Below are positions 1 to 9,968 of a DNA stretch of 64,000 nt, in pieces (the first letter of the stretch is position 1; every line of letters starts with the position of its first letter). This DNA is from Limnephilus marmoratus. Taxonomy: Eukaryota; Arthropoda; Insecta; Trichoptera; Limnephilidae. Under the pieces are notes generated by a model. That model saw nothing but the letters and a program-made list of their open reading frames with translations. It searched no databases and had not been told where the DNA came from. Location of the stretch: contig OU862934.1 of assembly GCA_917880885.1 (NCBI GenBank), positions 32,782,734 to 32,846,733 of the forward strand, written 5' to 3'. Made by a program: the position numbers and the translations under genes.

Positions 1-887
1 ATATTTAGATGCTTAAGAGATATTTTAAACGAAAAATTACTTAGAACCACATACTTCGCTTTCTGTCAATCAATTATACAATACGGCATTATAGGATGGG
101 GCGGTACATATACAAATCAAACACAAACAATTTACATATCACAAAAACTAATAATAAAAACAATTTTAAAAAAACCCTACTCATATTCATCAGAACTGTT
201 ATTCAAATAATTTAAGGTCAGAAAATTACCATGCAACATTACAAAATTTATAAAGATGATATTCAAAATAAAGTTGCACCCTTCAAAAATAACAGAAATC
301 TTAGACAAACATCAATACTTCCTATTCCAAAATGTAAAAAAAAGGACAGTTAAATCATAAATATCTCGGAGTTAAATTTTTTAATTCACTACCTGAAAAA
401 ATCAGAAACATGAACAGTAACATAAAAAAATTATAACTCTGCTTAAAACTTATACTGAAAATTTGAACTGAATAAAAAATAATAAATTGAACCAATACCA
501 TAACATCCCCCATACACACAAGCCCTGCTTATTTATGGGGGTACATCAAATACATGTATAAAGCAGGGTACTCACCTAGAGTGTAGCATGTAACGTATCT
601 GATACTGTATCAATCTGCAAGTGGGTACGGCTCGTCCACGGTAACCGCGTATCCGCCTTCGTGTTCGCAGTGAAACCGCCGTCGGCGGGTCACTGCGAGC
701 ACACTGCGCTCCACGCGCGAGCGGCTCGCAGTAGACTCGTGCCTACGTACTCACTTGATACAGTATCAGATACGCTACAGGTTACACGGTTAGGTGAGTA
801 CCCTGCTTTATGTAATTAATTATTGTAAAAAATATATTATAATTTATGTATCTTTTTGTAAATAAATAATTTTAAAAAAAAAAAAAT
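1..887 (+). mobile_element. LINE 3' end (family A), 5' truncated by the window edge
   Basis: The first 200 bases encode the C-terminal end of a non-LTR reverse transcriptase (reads IFRCLRDILNEKLL, then GIIGWGGTY) and stop soon after SSELLFK. The same sequence occurs on the minus strand at 36.2-37.0 kb and again at 46.7-47.0 kb, which defines a family (called A here). The 3' UTR follows, with a short segment near 505-545 that also lies near 36.36-36.41 kb in the other copy. It resumes after a MITE at 809 and ends in an A-rich tail at about 873-887. The copy is non-functional. Confidence 0.85.
561..808. mobile_element. MITE with TA target duplication, inserted in a LINE 3' UTR
   Basis: A 248-bp element has terminal inverted repeats starting AAGCAGGGTACTCACCTA, perfect for 18 bp at both ends. 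Imperfect pairing continues inward through the shared word ATCTGATACTGTATCA. It is flanked by TA on each side (559-560 and 809-810). Removing it rejoins LINE A 3' UTR sequence that matches the uninterrupted copy at 36.3 kb. The TA duplication fits Tc1/mariner-type mobilisation. It has no coding capacity. Confidence 0.8.
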
Positions 888-1077
888 TTCTAGAACAGTT
901 CAAAACATTCCAGAGTATTCTTGAGAATTCCACCACATTCCAGAACATCCCGGAATATTCTGAAGTATTGTGAAATGTTCGGGAATAGGATGGAACATTT
1001 AGGAACATACCGGAACATCCTCGATCATTGTGGAACATTCCAGAACACTCCTGAATGTTGTGGAATGATCTGGAACG
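888..1077. repeat. 10-bp-period array of heat-shock-element-like units
   Basis: Nineteen consecutive 10-mers can be laid end to end without a gap. They start at TTCTAGAACA and include TTCCAGAACA twice, TTCGGGAATA and TTGTGGAACA. The consensus is close to TTCnnGAAnn, which is the alternating nTTCnnGAAn arrangement bound by heat shock factor trimers. A single perfect HSE needs three such pentamers; here there are about 38 degenerate ones in phase. The array begins immediately after the poly-A tail of the LINE at 1-887. Binding is inferred from the consensus only. Confidence 0.75.
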
Positions 1078-1114
1078 ATTGAAGTCTTTTTTGTATGGGG
1101 CTACCCTTGTAGGG

Positions 1115-1123
1115 TATATAAAG
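1115..1123 (+). promoter_or_regulatory. TATA box downstream of the HSE-like array
   Basis: TATATAAAG lies 38 bp after the last 10-mer of the array, in the layout of an insect heat-shock promoter (HSE cluster then TATA). No open reading frame that I recognise follows, so any transcript would be non-coding or a promoter fragment carried by a repeat. Confidence 0.45.
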
Positions 1124-1212
1124 CAAGATCCGTCGTGGATTCGAACGTCAATTTAATCTCACATCAACTCCCTGAGCGAAGCCGGACACCCCAGTCAGAG
1201 TATTTGAGAGCA

Positions 1213-1352
1213 TTCTATAACGTTCCAGAACATCCAGGAACATTCTGGAAAATTGTGGAATGTTCGGGAATAGGGAACCGGGAACATCAGTGTGAAACTT
1301 TCCAGAACACTCTCAAATGTTGTTCTGAGCGAAGCCGGGTAACCCAGCTAGT
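1213..1352. repeat. Second HSE-like array ending in a Helitron-like terminus
   Basis: From 1213 to 1272 six more 10-mers (TTCTATAACG, TTCCAGAACA, TCCAGGAACA, TTCTGGAAAA, TTGTGGAATG, TTCGGGAATA) continue the same period. A last group lies at 1300-1329. This block ends with GAGCGAAGCCGGG and CTAG at about 1328-1350. A near copy, GAGCGAAGCCGG, lies between the two arrays at 1173-1186, and another family member is at 50513-50543. GAGCGAAGCC followed by a CTAG-type end resembles the 3' end of insect Helitrons. That assignment rests on recollection and lacks a 5' end or Rep/helicase gene. Confidence 0.5.
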
Positions 1353-1450
1353 AATGTTGAAGTCACACGATTCATTTATATTTCATTTCGTGATTTCATT
1401 CCGCCTCTTTCCCTCGAAATGAACAGTGTGAACACGAAAGTGAAGAGAGA

Positions 1451-1502
1451 CAGTGCCGAATGTAGCATTCCAACCAATGTTGGAATGCTTCCTTCGGCAC
1501 TG
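1451..1502. repeat. Long hairpin
   Basis: CAGTGCCGAA and AGCATTCCAAC pair with GTTGGAATGCT and TTCGGCACTG around a CAAT loop, giving a 52-base stem-loop with one 3-nt internal loop. No coding frame crosses it. It may be part of the Helitron-like or foldback repeat that surrounds it. Confidence 0.6.
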
Positions 1503-4209
1503 TTCACTCGCAACCGGAATTTAACATCACGTGACGCGAATGATGTGTGTGAACACTCAAGTGAACAGTCTTTCACTCGCGAATTAGTCGTATCGGCCGA
1601 GAATGTTCTGGCATGAGGACGAGTAGCCGGAGCGGCTTAAACGTTAAAATGCTCCGTTTAGTTCGCTTTTAAAAATAACTCCTACACGTCTCATAGAAAT
1701 CGTTGTTTCTCCCTTACTATAATAGTGAAAAATATGATCTAAACGGTATTGGAAAGAAAAAATTATGCTCTATATATTCAATATAACAATTAACCACAAA
1801 ATAATACGAATGTACACTTCGATGGAACCAAAGTTTCTGATCAAATTTGAAAAAAAATTTGTGAAACATTGTGAATTTTTTATGAATTATTTTTATATGA
1901 AACGACAAAAAATGAGGTGACAGAAACGTTTATAATTTATTTGTCTAACAAAATAAGTGTGTGTTTTATATATTTTTTGTTACCAGTAACTTTAGTTAGA
2001 ATGCAAGGAGAGCCATTTTTTAAACTTTTAAAATTTTACATTAAAAATTATTCTATCACCACTATTCACCTTTCACCTATTCACCTTTCCAAAACAGTTT
2101 TTAATTTTTGGATACGTTAATAAATATTCCATTTATATGGATTTTATTGCAAGCCGAGGCCTATTTTGGAATTAAAAAATTTTCATGGTGCAAAAATACT
2201 GGTAGATATCAGTTTTCAGGTTATTATTTAACCATATGTTCATTTTATGGTGCTGAAATTTATTTACTGTTTACAAGAATCGCCAATTTCTCGTAATTTA
2301 GTTCGACGTTATCGGAAATGTCAATTGAAATCGTAAATATTCCCGAACTTAGCCGTCAGCGCCGGACGAATTCCAATGCGCGCCGCCACTACGCTCGACG
2401 ACTTCGTAGCGAGAATGTCGAGTGAACTCTTCCTTCGAAGGAACCATCTAAACACGCGGTGAAACGAGAATGGAACATTTCATCGAGTAAACCTTCATCC
2501 GAGTGAATGGGCTATAAGAAATATAAGAATGTATATTGAGTACACATATAATTATTATTGCTATGACTCGTATAAAAATTTGTTGGGAAAATATTGATAG
2601 TTAGATTATATACTTGTATCACAAAATATATTAGAAGAGAGATACTTGAGATTGGAATAAAAATGATTTATCTGTAAGATAAGATTTTTAATACATGTAT
2701 TAGTTGTGCTTATGATTGTACTAAGAGAGCAATAACACAGGTCTACAACAAAAATGCTGTCTGGATGTTTTCATCTGATTTTTATGTATTTAGGTATTCT
2801 GAAAACTAGAAAAATACTCAAAAAATTCCAGAACGTCAGGTTATTTTGCAAAACGGTATACATGGATATACAGATATAGATAGTATTTACAATAGTGAGC
2901 TCTGGAAATAAGTAATCATTTCATTGCTAAACCATTCATCCGATTGCGATGAAACTTTGGGGATATGATGTGTGCATGCTCGCGGTAGTTTCTGTATACA
3001 ATAGTGAGCTATGGCATCGTGAAATTACGAAAAATTAATTAATTAAATAAAAATAAATCGCAGAAATGTATGTACGCGCATAACTTTTGAACGACTGCAC
3101 CAAATTGGATAATTCTTTTTTTTGTCAAGACAAGGTTTGTATAAAACTACTGGTGAGCTCTGGCATTATGAAATTTGTATAAAAAAATTGCAATAGGTGG
3201 CACGCGAGCAGTAAAGACTGAATATACCGGGACTGAATGCATGGAGTGTGGGAGGGGGGAGGGAAACTCGGGTAGGGGGTTCGAGGGAGGGGGGGAGGGG
3301 AACTAGGGATCGGGGAGGGTAACCTGAATTTTTAGGCAATAACAAAGACCCTAACTGCAAACTAATCGTTAAAGCATTTCAAGCTTTAGGTTGCCTAATG
3401 AGTTTAAAAGTACATTTTCTTCATTCCCACCTCGACTACTTTCCAGAAAATATAGGATATGTGAGTGAAGAGCAAGGTGAACGATTTCACCAAGATATTA
3501 AGGAGATGGAAAAAAGATACCGGGGAAGATGGAAAAAAAATTTAAATCAATAATAATTACAACATAAATAAGATGGATGTTAATGTGCACTATATTCATT
3601 CGATATAGATTTGATGTAAATATAGATTTGATGTAAACATAATATATTCTCACTAATTGTGTTAAAAACAGATAAGCTTGGTAGATGAGAGAATACATAA
3701 TATCTCGTAAAATATCTGTAAAATATCATGGTGGTGGTGTGACTAATGAGACAAAAACAATAGATCTAAATAATAATAATAAGAAGAAGGATAGTACATT
3801 ATTTTGAGTATGTGTTATCTTGTCGAAAATCGTGGTATGAATCTTGAAAGAACCAGGAAAAAAGTTATGATTATAGAATTAACAATATTATAGAATTAAC
3901 AATATTAAAGTATATTAAAACAATATAATAGATAATAGCAAGGTTAGTTTATCTGTTGGGAATAGTTTGGTGAGATAAATAAGTTAACATAAGGATGCAA
4001 CTAGATTAATAAGCGAAACATACCATAATGCGAATGGAAAGGTGCAAATGATTTTGTAGAGAGTTTGTTTATCAGATTTAAGTTGGAGTACACATTGAGT
4101 ATAACAGAATAACGGATAAAAGTATATTATAATACAGACATTAGTATCTATTATACTGTAGTGTGGAGTGGAGTGATGTAACAGCACAGTACTTTGTATC
4201 GTCAGTCAC
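1503..4209. other. Gene-free, repeat-derived stretch
   Basis: No supported gene. A dispersed repeat containing ATCCGATTGCGATGAAACTT lies at about 2937-2960; its reverse complement recurs at 22.99-23.02 kb and 23.41-23.43 kb. GAGCTCTGG/GAGCTATGG words recur at 2897, 3008 and 3152. A G-rich run of several GGG blocks lies at 3241-3320, which could form quadruplex structure on the + strand. The remainder is plain AT-rich sequence. Confidence 0.5.
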
Positions 4210-4269
4210 TAAATTAATTAAGTAATTGACGTTTTTCGCGGACCAGGTCAGCAATATTATTTATTGAAA

Positions 4270-5040
4270 TTATCTTGGAGGTATCAGTAAAGTTTGTCTC
4301 AAAAGTATGCGCCCTCCGGTGGACCAAGAGTGTTTATAATTATTGTCTCTAGTAAATTTTTTTGTTCGAGATAATAAAATTTTTCCTTTTTGAGTTAATT
4401 GGTCTGATACGTAAATGTGTTTGGCGGCTTGCGATAATCCTAGGTCCCTTGTATTTATTTTATTTGTCATACTGGTTGTGGATTTCCTGTAGGTTTTGAA
4501 TTTGGATAGGAAGTCATCCCGCGATGTGATGGTATTGAAAGTCGCTACGATAGGTCTTGGATTTTTATCGGAGAATTTCGGTCCCAGCCTGAAAATTTTT
4601 GTTATTACAGAATGCACGTCGGTATTTTCGAAGTTGATAATTTTAGAGATTTTTTTGACAACTTCTGTATTATTTTCAATGTCGGACTCCGGAACACCTC
4701 TAATCTCGATGTTACAAATTTGGCTTAGATACTCCAATTTATCAATTTTTTCATCTTGTTTAGAAATAGTATTTAGTAGTATATAATTGTGATTTCTTTT
4801 GTGCAGTTCTTCGTTGACTATTTCTTGTGCCTTTTCCAAAACACTTATCCGTTTTCTTAGGTCTTCTTGTTGATCTGCCAAAGATTGGATAGATTTTATT
4901 ATTTCCTTATTTTGTGAGATGAGAGCTTCATATTTACTTATAAATGAAACAAATTTGTCCTCCACGAATTTCATTATGGATGTTTTAAAATCTGTCAGCT
5001 CTTTAATAAATAATTGGGAGGTTAAGAGACTATGGCGCCA
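4270..5040 (-). pseudogene. LINE ORF1-type protein, coiled coil plus RRM-like domain
   Basis: The open frame reads through 234 codons from its first Met (4974), and stays open upstream to about 5040. The N-terminal 80 residues are heptad-rich, with many Lys, Glu, Ile and Leu (a coiled coil). Then CNIEIRGVP begins a region of the kind found in L1 ORF1p, Transposase_22 and FP25K-type proteins, which bind nucleic acid as chaperones in the retrotransposon RNP. No zinc knuckle is visible. It lies head to head with the reverse transcriptase at 5178, and its 5' end appears to be cut at the inversion junction. Confidence 0.6.
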
Positions 5041-5177
5041 TCTATATTTTCAGATGGTAAGTTTTCTGTGTCGATTGATTGATTTGATAGTTCAGGTTTT
5101 TATTTTTTTTTTATTTTAGTTTATTAAGGAAACAAACAGTTATACATATTTTCATAATTTTTTCATTATTTCACCAA

Positions 5178-7541
5178 GCAGAATTACAGTGTGATAAATG
5201 CAGTGAAATTCGTGATATGTCTTTATTCTTGGGACTAACTCAATCAAACAAGATTTTCAACTTTAACAATCGAATGTTGGATTTAGTGTTTTCAAGTGAT
5301 TCGAAAATAGTGGTTGAACTATCCGACGAATTATTATTACCGTTAGATCAATACCACCCACCATTGGATATTATCATAACAAATATGCCTTTAACATCTT
5401 CAAAAAAAACAAGTGCCCCATCGTATAACTTTTCCAAAGCTGAATATCATCATATTATTGAATACCTTATCCAAACAGATTGGTCCTTTTTAGATGAGGA
5501 ATATAATATAAATGATCAATTAGAACACTTTTACTCGATTTTAAATACCTCTATAGAACAATTTGTTCCCAGGGTTAGCTTCAAATCATCTTATTATCCG
5601 AAATGGTTTACAAAAGAATTAACTAATTTAATTAATAAAAAAAAATGTATCCACAGAAAATATAAACATACCAGAAATCCTAATGATTATATAACATTTA
5701 CTAAACTACGAAAACAATGTAAAGAACTATCAATAAAATGCTATAGTAACTATGTTAACGTAATAGAAAATGAGGTACGTCATCACAATGTGAAAAAATT
5801 CTGGAATTTTACTAAATCTCAGCGAAACGATAACTGTGGATATCCTAATAACATGTATTTTAAAGAAAAATGTGCTGACAGTATCGAGGGTATAGTTAAT
5901 CTCTTTGCTGACTCATTTAAAAGTGTTTACGACAAAGATATTCCTGTCAATGCAGTCCCCACTACTTCAGTGGAAGAGTCATTAAACCTAAGCCAATGTT
6001 TCATAAAATTAGAATCTTTAAAAAGGGGCATAAACGCATTGGATAGTAATAAATCTGCGGGACCTGATGGTATTCCTCCCATATTTTTAATAACTTGCAT
6101 TGATAGTTTGATATATCCCATACAAAAACTTTTTAACAAATCCTTAGCATCGGGCTGTTTTCCGGCTCTGTGGAAAAAGAGTTATTTAACGCCTATTCAT
6201 AAAAAAGGAGACAAAAGCGATATATCAAACTATAGACCTATTTGTATTATGTCTGCTTTACCCAAACTTTTCGAGTCATTAGTATTAGATACCATTGTAA
6301 AACCTATCAACAATATTATTGTTCCTAACCAACATGGCTTTATCAGAGGTCGATCTACCTTAAGTAATTTAACTATCTATAATAATTACATATCCGAATC
6401 CCTTAGTCTGAAACAACAAGTGGATTCTATATACACTGATTTCAGTAAAGCATTTGATAAGGTTCGACATCACATTCTTATATCCAAACTCCGACTGTTA
6501 GGCATCAAAGGAAGTTTATTGACATGGATTATCAGTTACCTCAGTAATAGAGTGCTTAGTGTGAGGATTAATTTTATAGAATCCTATGTATTCGAGGCCA
6601 CAAGTGGTGTCCCGCAAGGGTCCCACCTCGGCCCAATATTCTTCTTAATATTCATTAATGACATTGTAAACATATTTAAAGATGTACAAGTCCTACTTTT
6701 TGCAGATGATCTAAAATTGTTTAAAAAAATACGAAATATATATGATTGCCTAATTTTACAAGCTAATTTAGATGAATTTTTTAAATGGTGCGAACAAAAT
6801 ATGTTATTTTTGAATACTGAGAAATGTCAAGTAATACGATTTTCCAGAACTCATTCTCATATTTTACATGAATATAATTTAAATAATGTTAAATTAACAC
6901 CAGTATTACAAATTCGCGACTTGGGAGTTATATTCGATTCAAACTTAACATTCACACCACATATAGATAATATAACTAATAAGGCTTTAAAGATTCTTGG
7001 CTTCCTTTGTAGAACCCTAACTGATTTTAAGTCCTTGGATTGCATGAAAACACTCTACATTTCATTAGTTAGATGTCAAGTTGAATATAATTCACCTATT
7101 TGGTCCCCTTTCTATAAAGTACACTCTAACAAAATAGAACGAGTTCAACACAAATTTCTTAGGTACTTAAATTTCAAACTCAAAATTCCAATAGAAAACA
7201 TTAATTATTTAAGTTTAATGAATCGACTAAATTTAATTACGCTGTCTGACAGAAGAATCATTTCAGACCTAATTTTATTGTACAGAATTATGAACAACCT
7301 AATTGACAGTCCTGCCATCGTTTCTACTATTAAACTTCTTGTACCGACAAGGAATACTAGACAAAATATAACATTCTTTTGCAACACATACACAACTAAC
7401 TATCAATCACACTCACTTACCAATAGGATGCATTATTTAGGCAACAAGTTTGGTGGTATTGTAGATGTATTTGCTGATTCCCTTTACATTCTAAAATGCA
7501 ATTTAAACCAACACTTTGTTGAATCCTACAAATTATTGTAA
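5178..7541 (+). CDS. LINE ORF2 fragment: endonuclease C-terminus plus reverse transcriptase
   Basis: A single long frame (774 residues from Met at 5217; open from about 5178) has the end of an AP-type endonuclease at its N-terminus, with LDLVFSS and a following Asp/His-containing stretch (LDQYHPPLD). A complete reverse transcriptase domain follows: GPDGIPP, NYRPICIMSALPK, YTDFSKAFDKV, GVPQGSHLGPIFF and the catalytic FADDLKLF. The thumb and C-terminal region (IWSPFY, RVQHKFLRYL) follow. Most of the endonuclease is absent, so the copy cannot retrotranspose by itself. The intact RT frame suggests a fairly recent insertion. The family appears jockey/CR1-like. Confidence 0.85.
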   Translation, partial: AELQCDKCSEIRDMSLFLGLTQSNKIFNFNNRMLDLVFSSDSKIVVELSDELLLPLDQYHPPLDIIITNMPLTSSKKTSAPSYNFSKAEYHHIIEYLIQTDWSFLDEEYNINDQLEHFYSILNTSIEQFVPRVSFKSSYYPKWFTKELTNLINKKKCIHRKYKHTRNPNDYITFTKLRKQCKELSIKCYSNYVNVIENEVRHHNVKKFWNFTKSQRNDNCGYPNNMYFKEKCADSIEGIVNLFADSFKSVYDKDIPVNAVPTTSVEESLNLSQCFIKLESLKRGINALDSNKSAGPDGIPPIFLITCIDSLIYPIQKLFNKSLASGCFPALWKKSYLTPIHKKGDKSDISNYRPICIMSALPKLFESLVLDTIVKPINNIIVPNQHGFIRGRSTLSNLTIYNNYISESLSLKQQVDSIYTDFSKAFDKVRHHILISKLRLLGIKGSLLTWIISYLSNRVLSVRINFIESYVFEATSGVPQGSHLGPIFFLIFINDIVNIFKDVQVLLFADDLKLFKKIRNIYDCLILQANLDEFFKWCEQNMLFLNTEKCQVIRFSRTHSHILHEYNLNNVKLTPVLQIRDLGVIFDSNLTFTPHIDNITNKALKILGFLCRTLTDFKSLDCMKTLYISLVRCQVEYNSPIWSPFYKVHSNKIERVQHKFLRYLNFKLKIPIENINYLSLMNRLNLITLSDRRIISDLILLYRIMNNLIDSPAIVSTIKLLVPTRNTRQNITFFCNTYTTNYQSHSLTNRMHYLGNKFGGIVDVFADSLYILKCNLNQHFVESYKLL

Positions 7542-8050
7542 CAAGGGTATAATATATTTAACGATTTGATTTGTTATTGTAATGTTTATATTATATTTTG
7601 TTCTATGTTATTGTTAAATATTACATTGTTTAAAATATTTCACGGGTTTTCACAAGATTATACAAGTGGTTTTTTTTTCTTTAAAAACTACTTGTATATT
7701 CTTAAAAGTTTTTTCACTTTTATAACTTTTGGTATAAATTCTATGTATGTGTTATCCTAGATATCTTAAATATTATTTTCTAATCTATGTAAAAGCCCCC
7801 ACGGGCGTATAACAACAATAAATAAATAAATAAATAATAGAGTAACATATTACATGGTTGCATTAACCAGCGAAGTTTCCGCTAAAATTTATAATATATA
7901 TTTATAAACATAGATTAAAACATAAAAGAAAACATAAAGTGGTAGAAAAAAAGAAAAAATATATATATGTACAACAGAAATGAAAAAAAATACACAAATT
8001 AAAGCATGTGGGATATGTAAATCATCCTAATATTATTATTATTGTTATAA

Positions 8051-8492
8051 TAAACAAAAATTTTAACAAAACAAAAAAACGATTTCAAAAAATGCACTAA
8101 AAAGTAAAAAAATAATTTCGTACTCTTCTACAACTTCATAATCATCTTACTTTTTCTACTCATCAATATGTAGGTACGATTTTTATTTTTGGAGTCGGTG
8201 TCATTCAAGGAAGGTTTGTAACTACATACATAGTTTAGGTGAGATGTGCTTGTGTCGCACAAGCGACTTGACGAGGCGAGAGCGGGGCTGCGGCGGGAGG
8301 GGGGCTGTCAAGTGAACACGTTGGGCCGGGTACCTTTGCTGACACCGACTCCAAAAATAACAATCGTACCTACATGTTAATGAGTAGAAAAAGTAAGATG
8401 ATTATGAAGTTGTAGAAGAGTACGAAATTATTTTTTTACTTTTTAGTGCATTTTTTGAAGTCGTTTTTTTGTTTTGTTAAAATTTTTGTTTA
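8051..8492. mobile_element. Foldback element with 152-bp inverted arms
   Basis: Bases 8051-8202 and 8341-8492 are reverse complements over 152 bp with only a handful of mismatches. The arms begin TAAACAAAAATTTTAAC and end GGAGTCGGTGTC. They enclose a 138-bp GC-rich spacer. There is no open frame, so the element is non-autonomous (foldback or long-TIR MITE). The outer ends lie in A/T runs and I could not call a target duplication. Confidence 0.8.
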
Positions 8493-9060
8493 TTTTTGGT
8501 TTTTTAGTGAATCTGAAGTACCTACACCAACTAATTTGTCAGAATATGGGTAGACCTACTAAACGTGCTGCTCATATGAGCTAGACACAATTTGACCATG
8601 ACGACGGTAGGGTCAAATTAAGAGATTCGGCCGAGTTTCGTTAATTTGCTCCTAATAATTGAAGAGTTCCGTTACTTTGTCATGGATCCAATAATCAGAA
8701 CCTAACCAAACTCTCATCAAACTACCCTTGAAGTACATCCTTTCCAATAAAAAAAGAATCATCGAAATCGGTTGGCGTGATATTGAGTTATTCGTCCATT
8801 TGTCGCGCATATACTTAATGCAAATTTAAGACTTATATGGTTTTCTCATGGATTCCATTATCGGAACTGGACCAAATTAAAATGGGACCACACGGAAAGC
8901 ATCAGCTTTGAAATAAAAAAGAATCATCAATATCGGTTCACCCAGTCGAAAGTTCTGAGGTAACAAACATAAAAAAAAAAAAAAAATACATTCGAATTGA
9001 GAACCTCCTCCTTTTTGAAGTCGTTTAAAAAGAAGGAAAACATGCAGCAGGGGTGGAGAG
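8493..9060. other. Gene-free dispersed repeat
   Basis: No gene. Two similar sub-blocks (ATGGATCCAATAATCAGAACC near 8682 and ATGGATTCCATTATCGGAAC near 8849) are each followed by an A-rich AAAAAAGAATCATC word, pointing to an internally duplicated repeat. The motif GAACCTCCTCCTTTTTGAAG near 9000 is a phrase I associate with abundant lepidopteran repeats. Confidence 0.4.
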
Positions 9061-9067
9061 TTCATAA

Positions 9068-9660
9068 TTAACAATTTGTTTTGATTTTTTCTATTATGAA
9101 TTTAATAAATTGGCCTGAGGACAAATGGAAAATATCAGCGTCGTAAAAGATATCATTGTATTTTGTGCACGTCCTTCGGAGAAATGAATGTTGTGTGTAA
9201 TTTGTTTTTGAGTGTGGAATGTGGAATAGTTGGTTTGACCTTGTGTTTCTTATTGGACAGTGGAAATTAATGTGTTCCAGAAAATAGTTGTTGTCAACAA
9301 CGTTGTTAATAATTTTGAATAGAAATTTCTGGTCGGATATATTTCTTCTATCTTCTAAGGTTGATAAATTATGGAATGTTAATGAGTCTTTTAGGCTTTC
9401 TGGTGTTCGAAAGGATTTAAAGTCTAGGTGTTTCAGTATCTTTTTTTGAATTCTTTCTAACCTTTCAATATTAACTTTGTATTGGGGATTCCATATGACT
9501 GATCCGAATTCTAATATTGAGCGAACAAAAGAGACATACAGTATTTTGGTTACGTGTGGTGACCTGAATGGTTTGGTCACTCTTATGATGAATCCTAGAA
9601 GTTTGTATGCCCTGTCACAGGTGGAATTTATATGTGTTCGGAAAGACATTCAGGTTTTGG
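9068..9660 (-). pseudogene. LINE reverse transcriptase C-terminal fragment (family E)
   Basis: An open frame of 193 residues corresponds to the thumb and C-terminal part of a LINE reverse transcriptase: SFRTHINSTCDRAYKLLGFI, then IRVTKPF, GSVIWNPQY, ERIQKKILKHLDF and a terminal PIRNTR motif. The catalytic palm is missing. Related fragments occur on the minus strand at 25.0-26.0 kb and 32.8-33.1 kb. Confidence 0.8.
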
Positions 9661-9766
9661 CGGTTGAGTGTACTGTTTTGCTTGTTTGATAATAGATGGC
9701 GGTTTTTGTTCGTTGTTTGATAATATGACATTATTTGTATGCTGGGGTTTGTTATTTTTAGCATTT

Positions 9767-9968
9767 TTACACATTTTTTGCATTTCCATTGCAAACTCCT
9801 GGCTCTGCGGCGTGTCGTTTCAGTAATTTCTGCACGTATAAGATGGTAGTTTTTTCACAGACACCACAGCATATAAAGTCTGATGGATTGTCAATGTTTT
9901 TTCGCAAACAATGCACTTTGTATTCATGATAATAATGTTTAACACGATCTTTACGTAAAAATGTGATT
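9767..9968 (-). pseudogene. Short cysteine-containing coding remnant, unrecognised
   Basis: About 66 open codons read FLRKDRVKHYYHEYKVHC, then a C-C-x2-C cluster (ICCGVCEKT) and KLLKRHAAEP before a stop. The Cys pattern suggests a decayed zinc-binding segment, perhaps from a transposon, but I do not recognise the family. Confidence 0.25.

Larger units (their letters stand above)
4210..7840 (+). mobile_element. LINE (family D) with inverted 5' part, twin-priming form
   Basis: The left part (about 4210-5100) carries an ORF1 on the minus strand and the right part (about 5150-7840) carries the end of ORF2 on the plus strand, ending in a tail of repeated AAATA-type units at about 7815-7840. The orientation is that expected for twin priming of LINE reverse transcription: ORF1 is inverted, and its 5' end abuts the ORF2 segment. 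That both parts belong to one insertion is inferred. I could not identify a target-site duplication. Confidence 0.55.

Noticed and set aside
844..1038. Minus-strand 64-codon frame across the HSE array
   Set aside because: Its sequence is the translated decamer repeat; no homology expected.
1612..1640. Possible hammerhead-like core (ATGAGGACGAG)
   Set aside because: The CUGANGA/GAAA core pairing cannot be completed around it.
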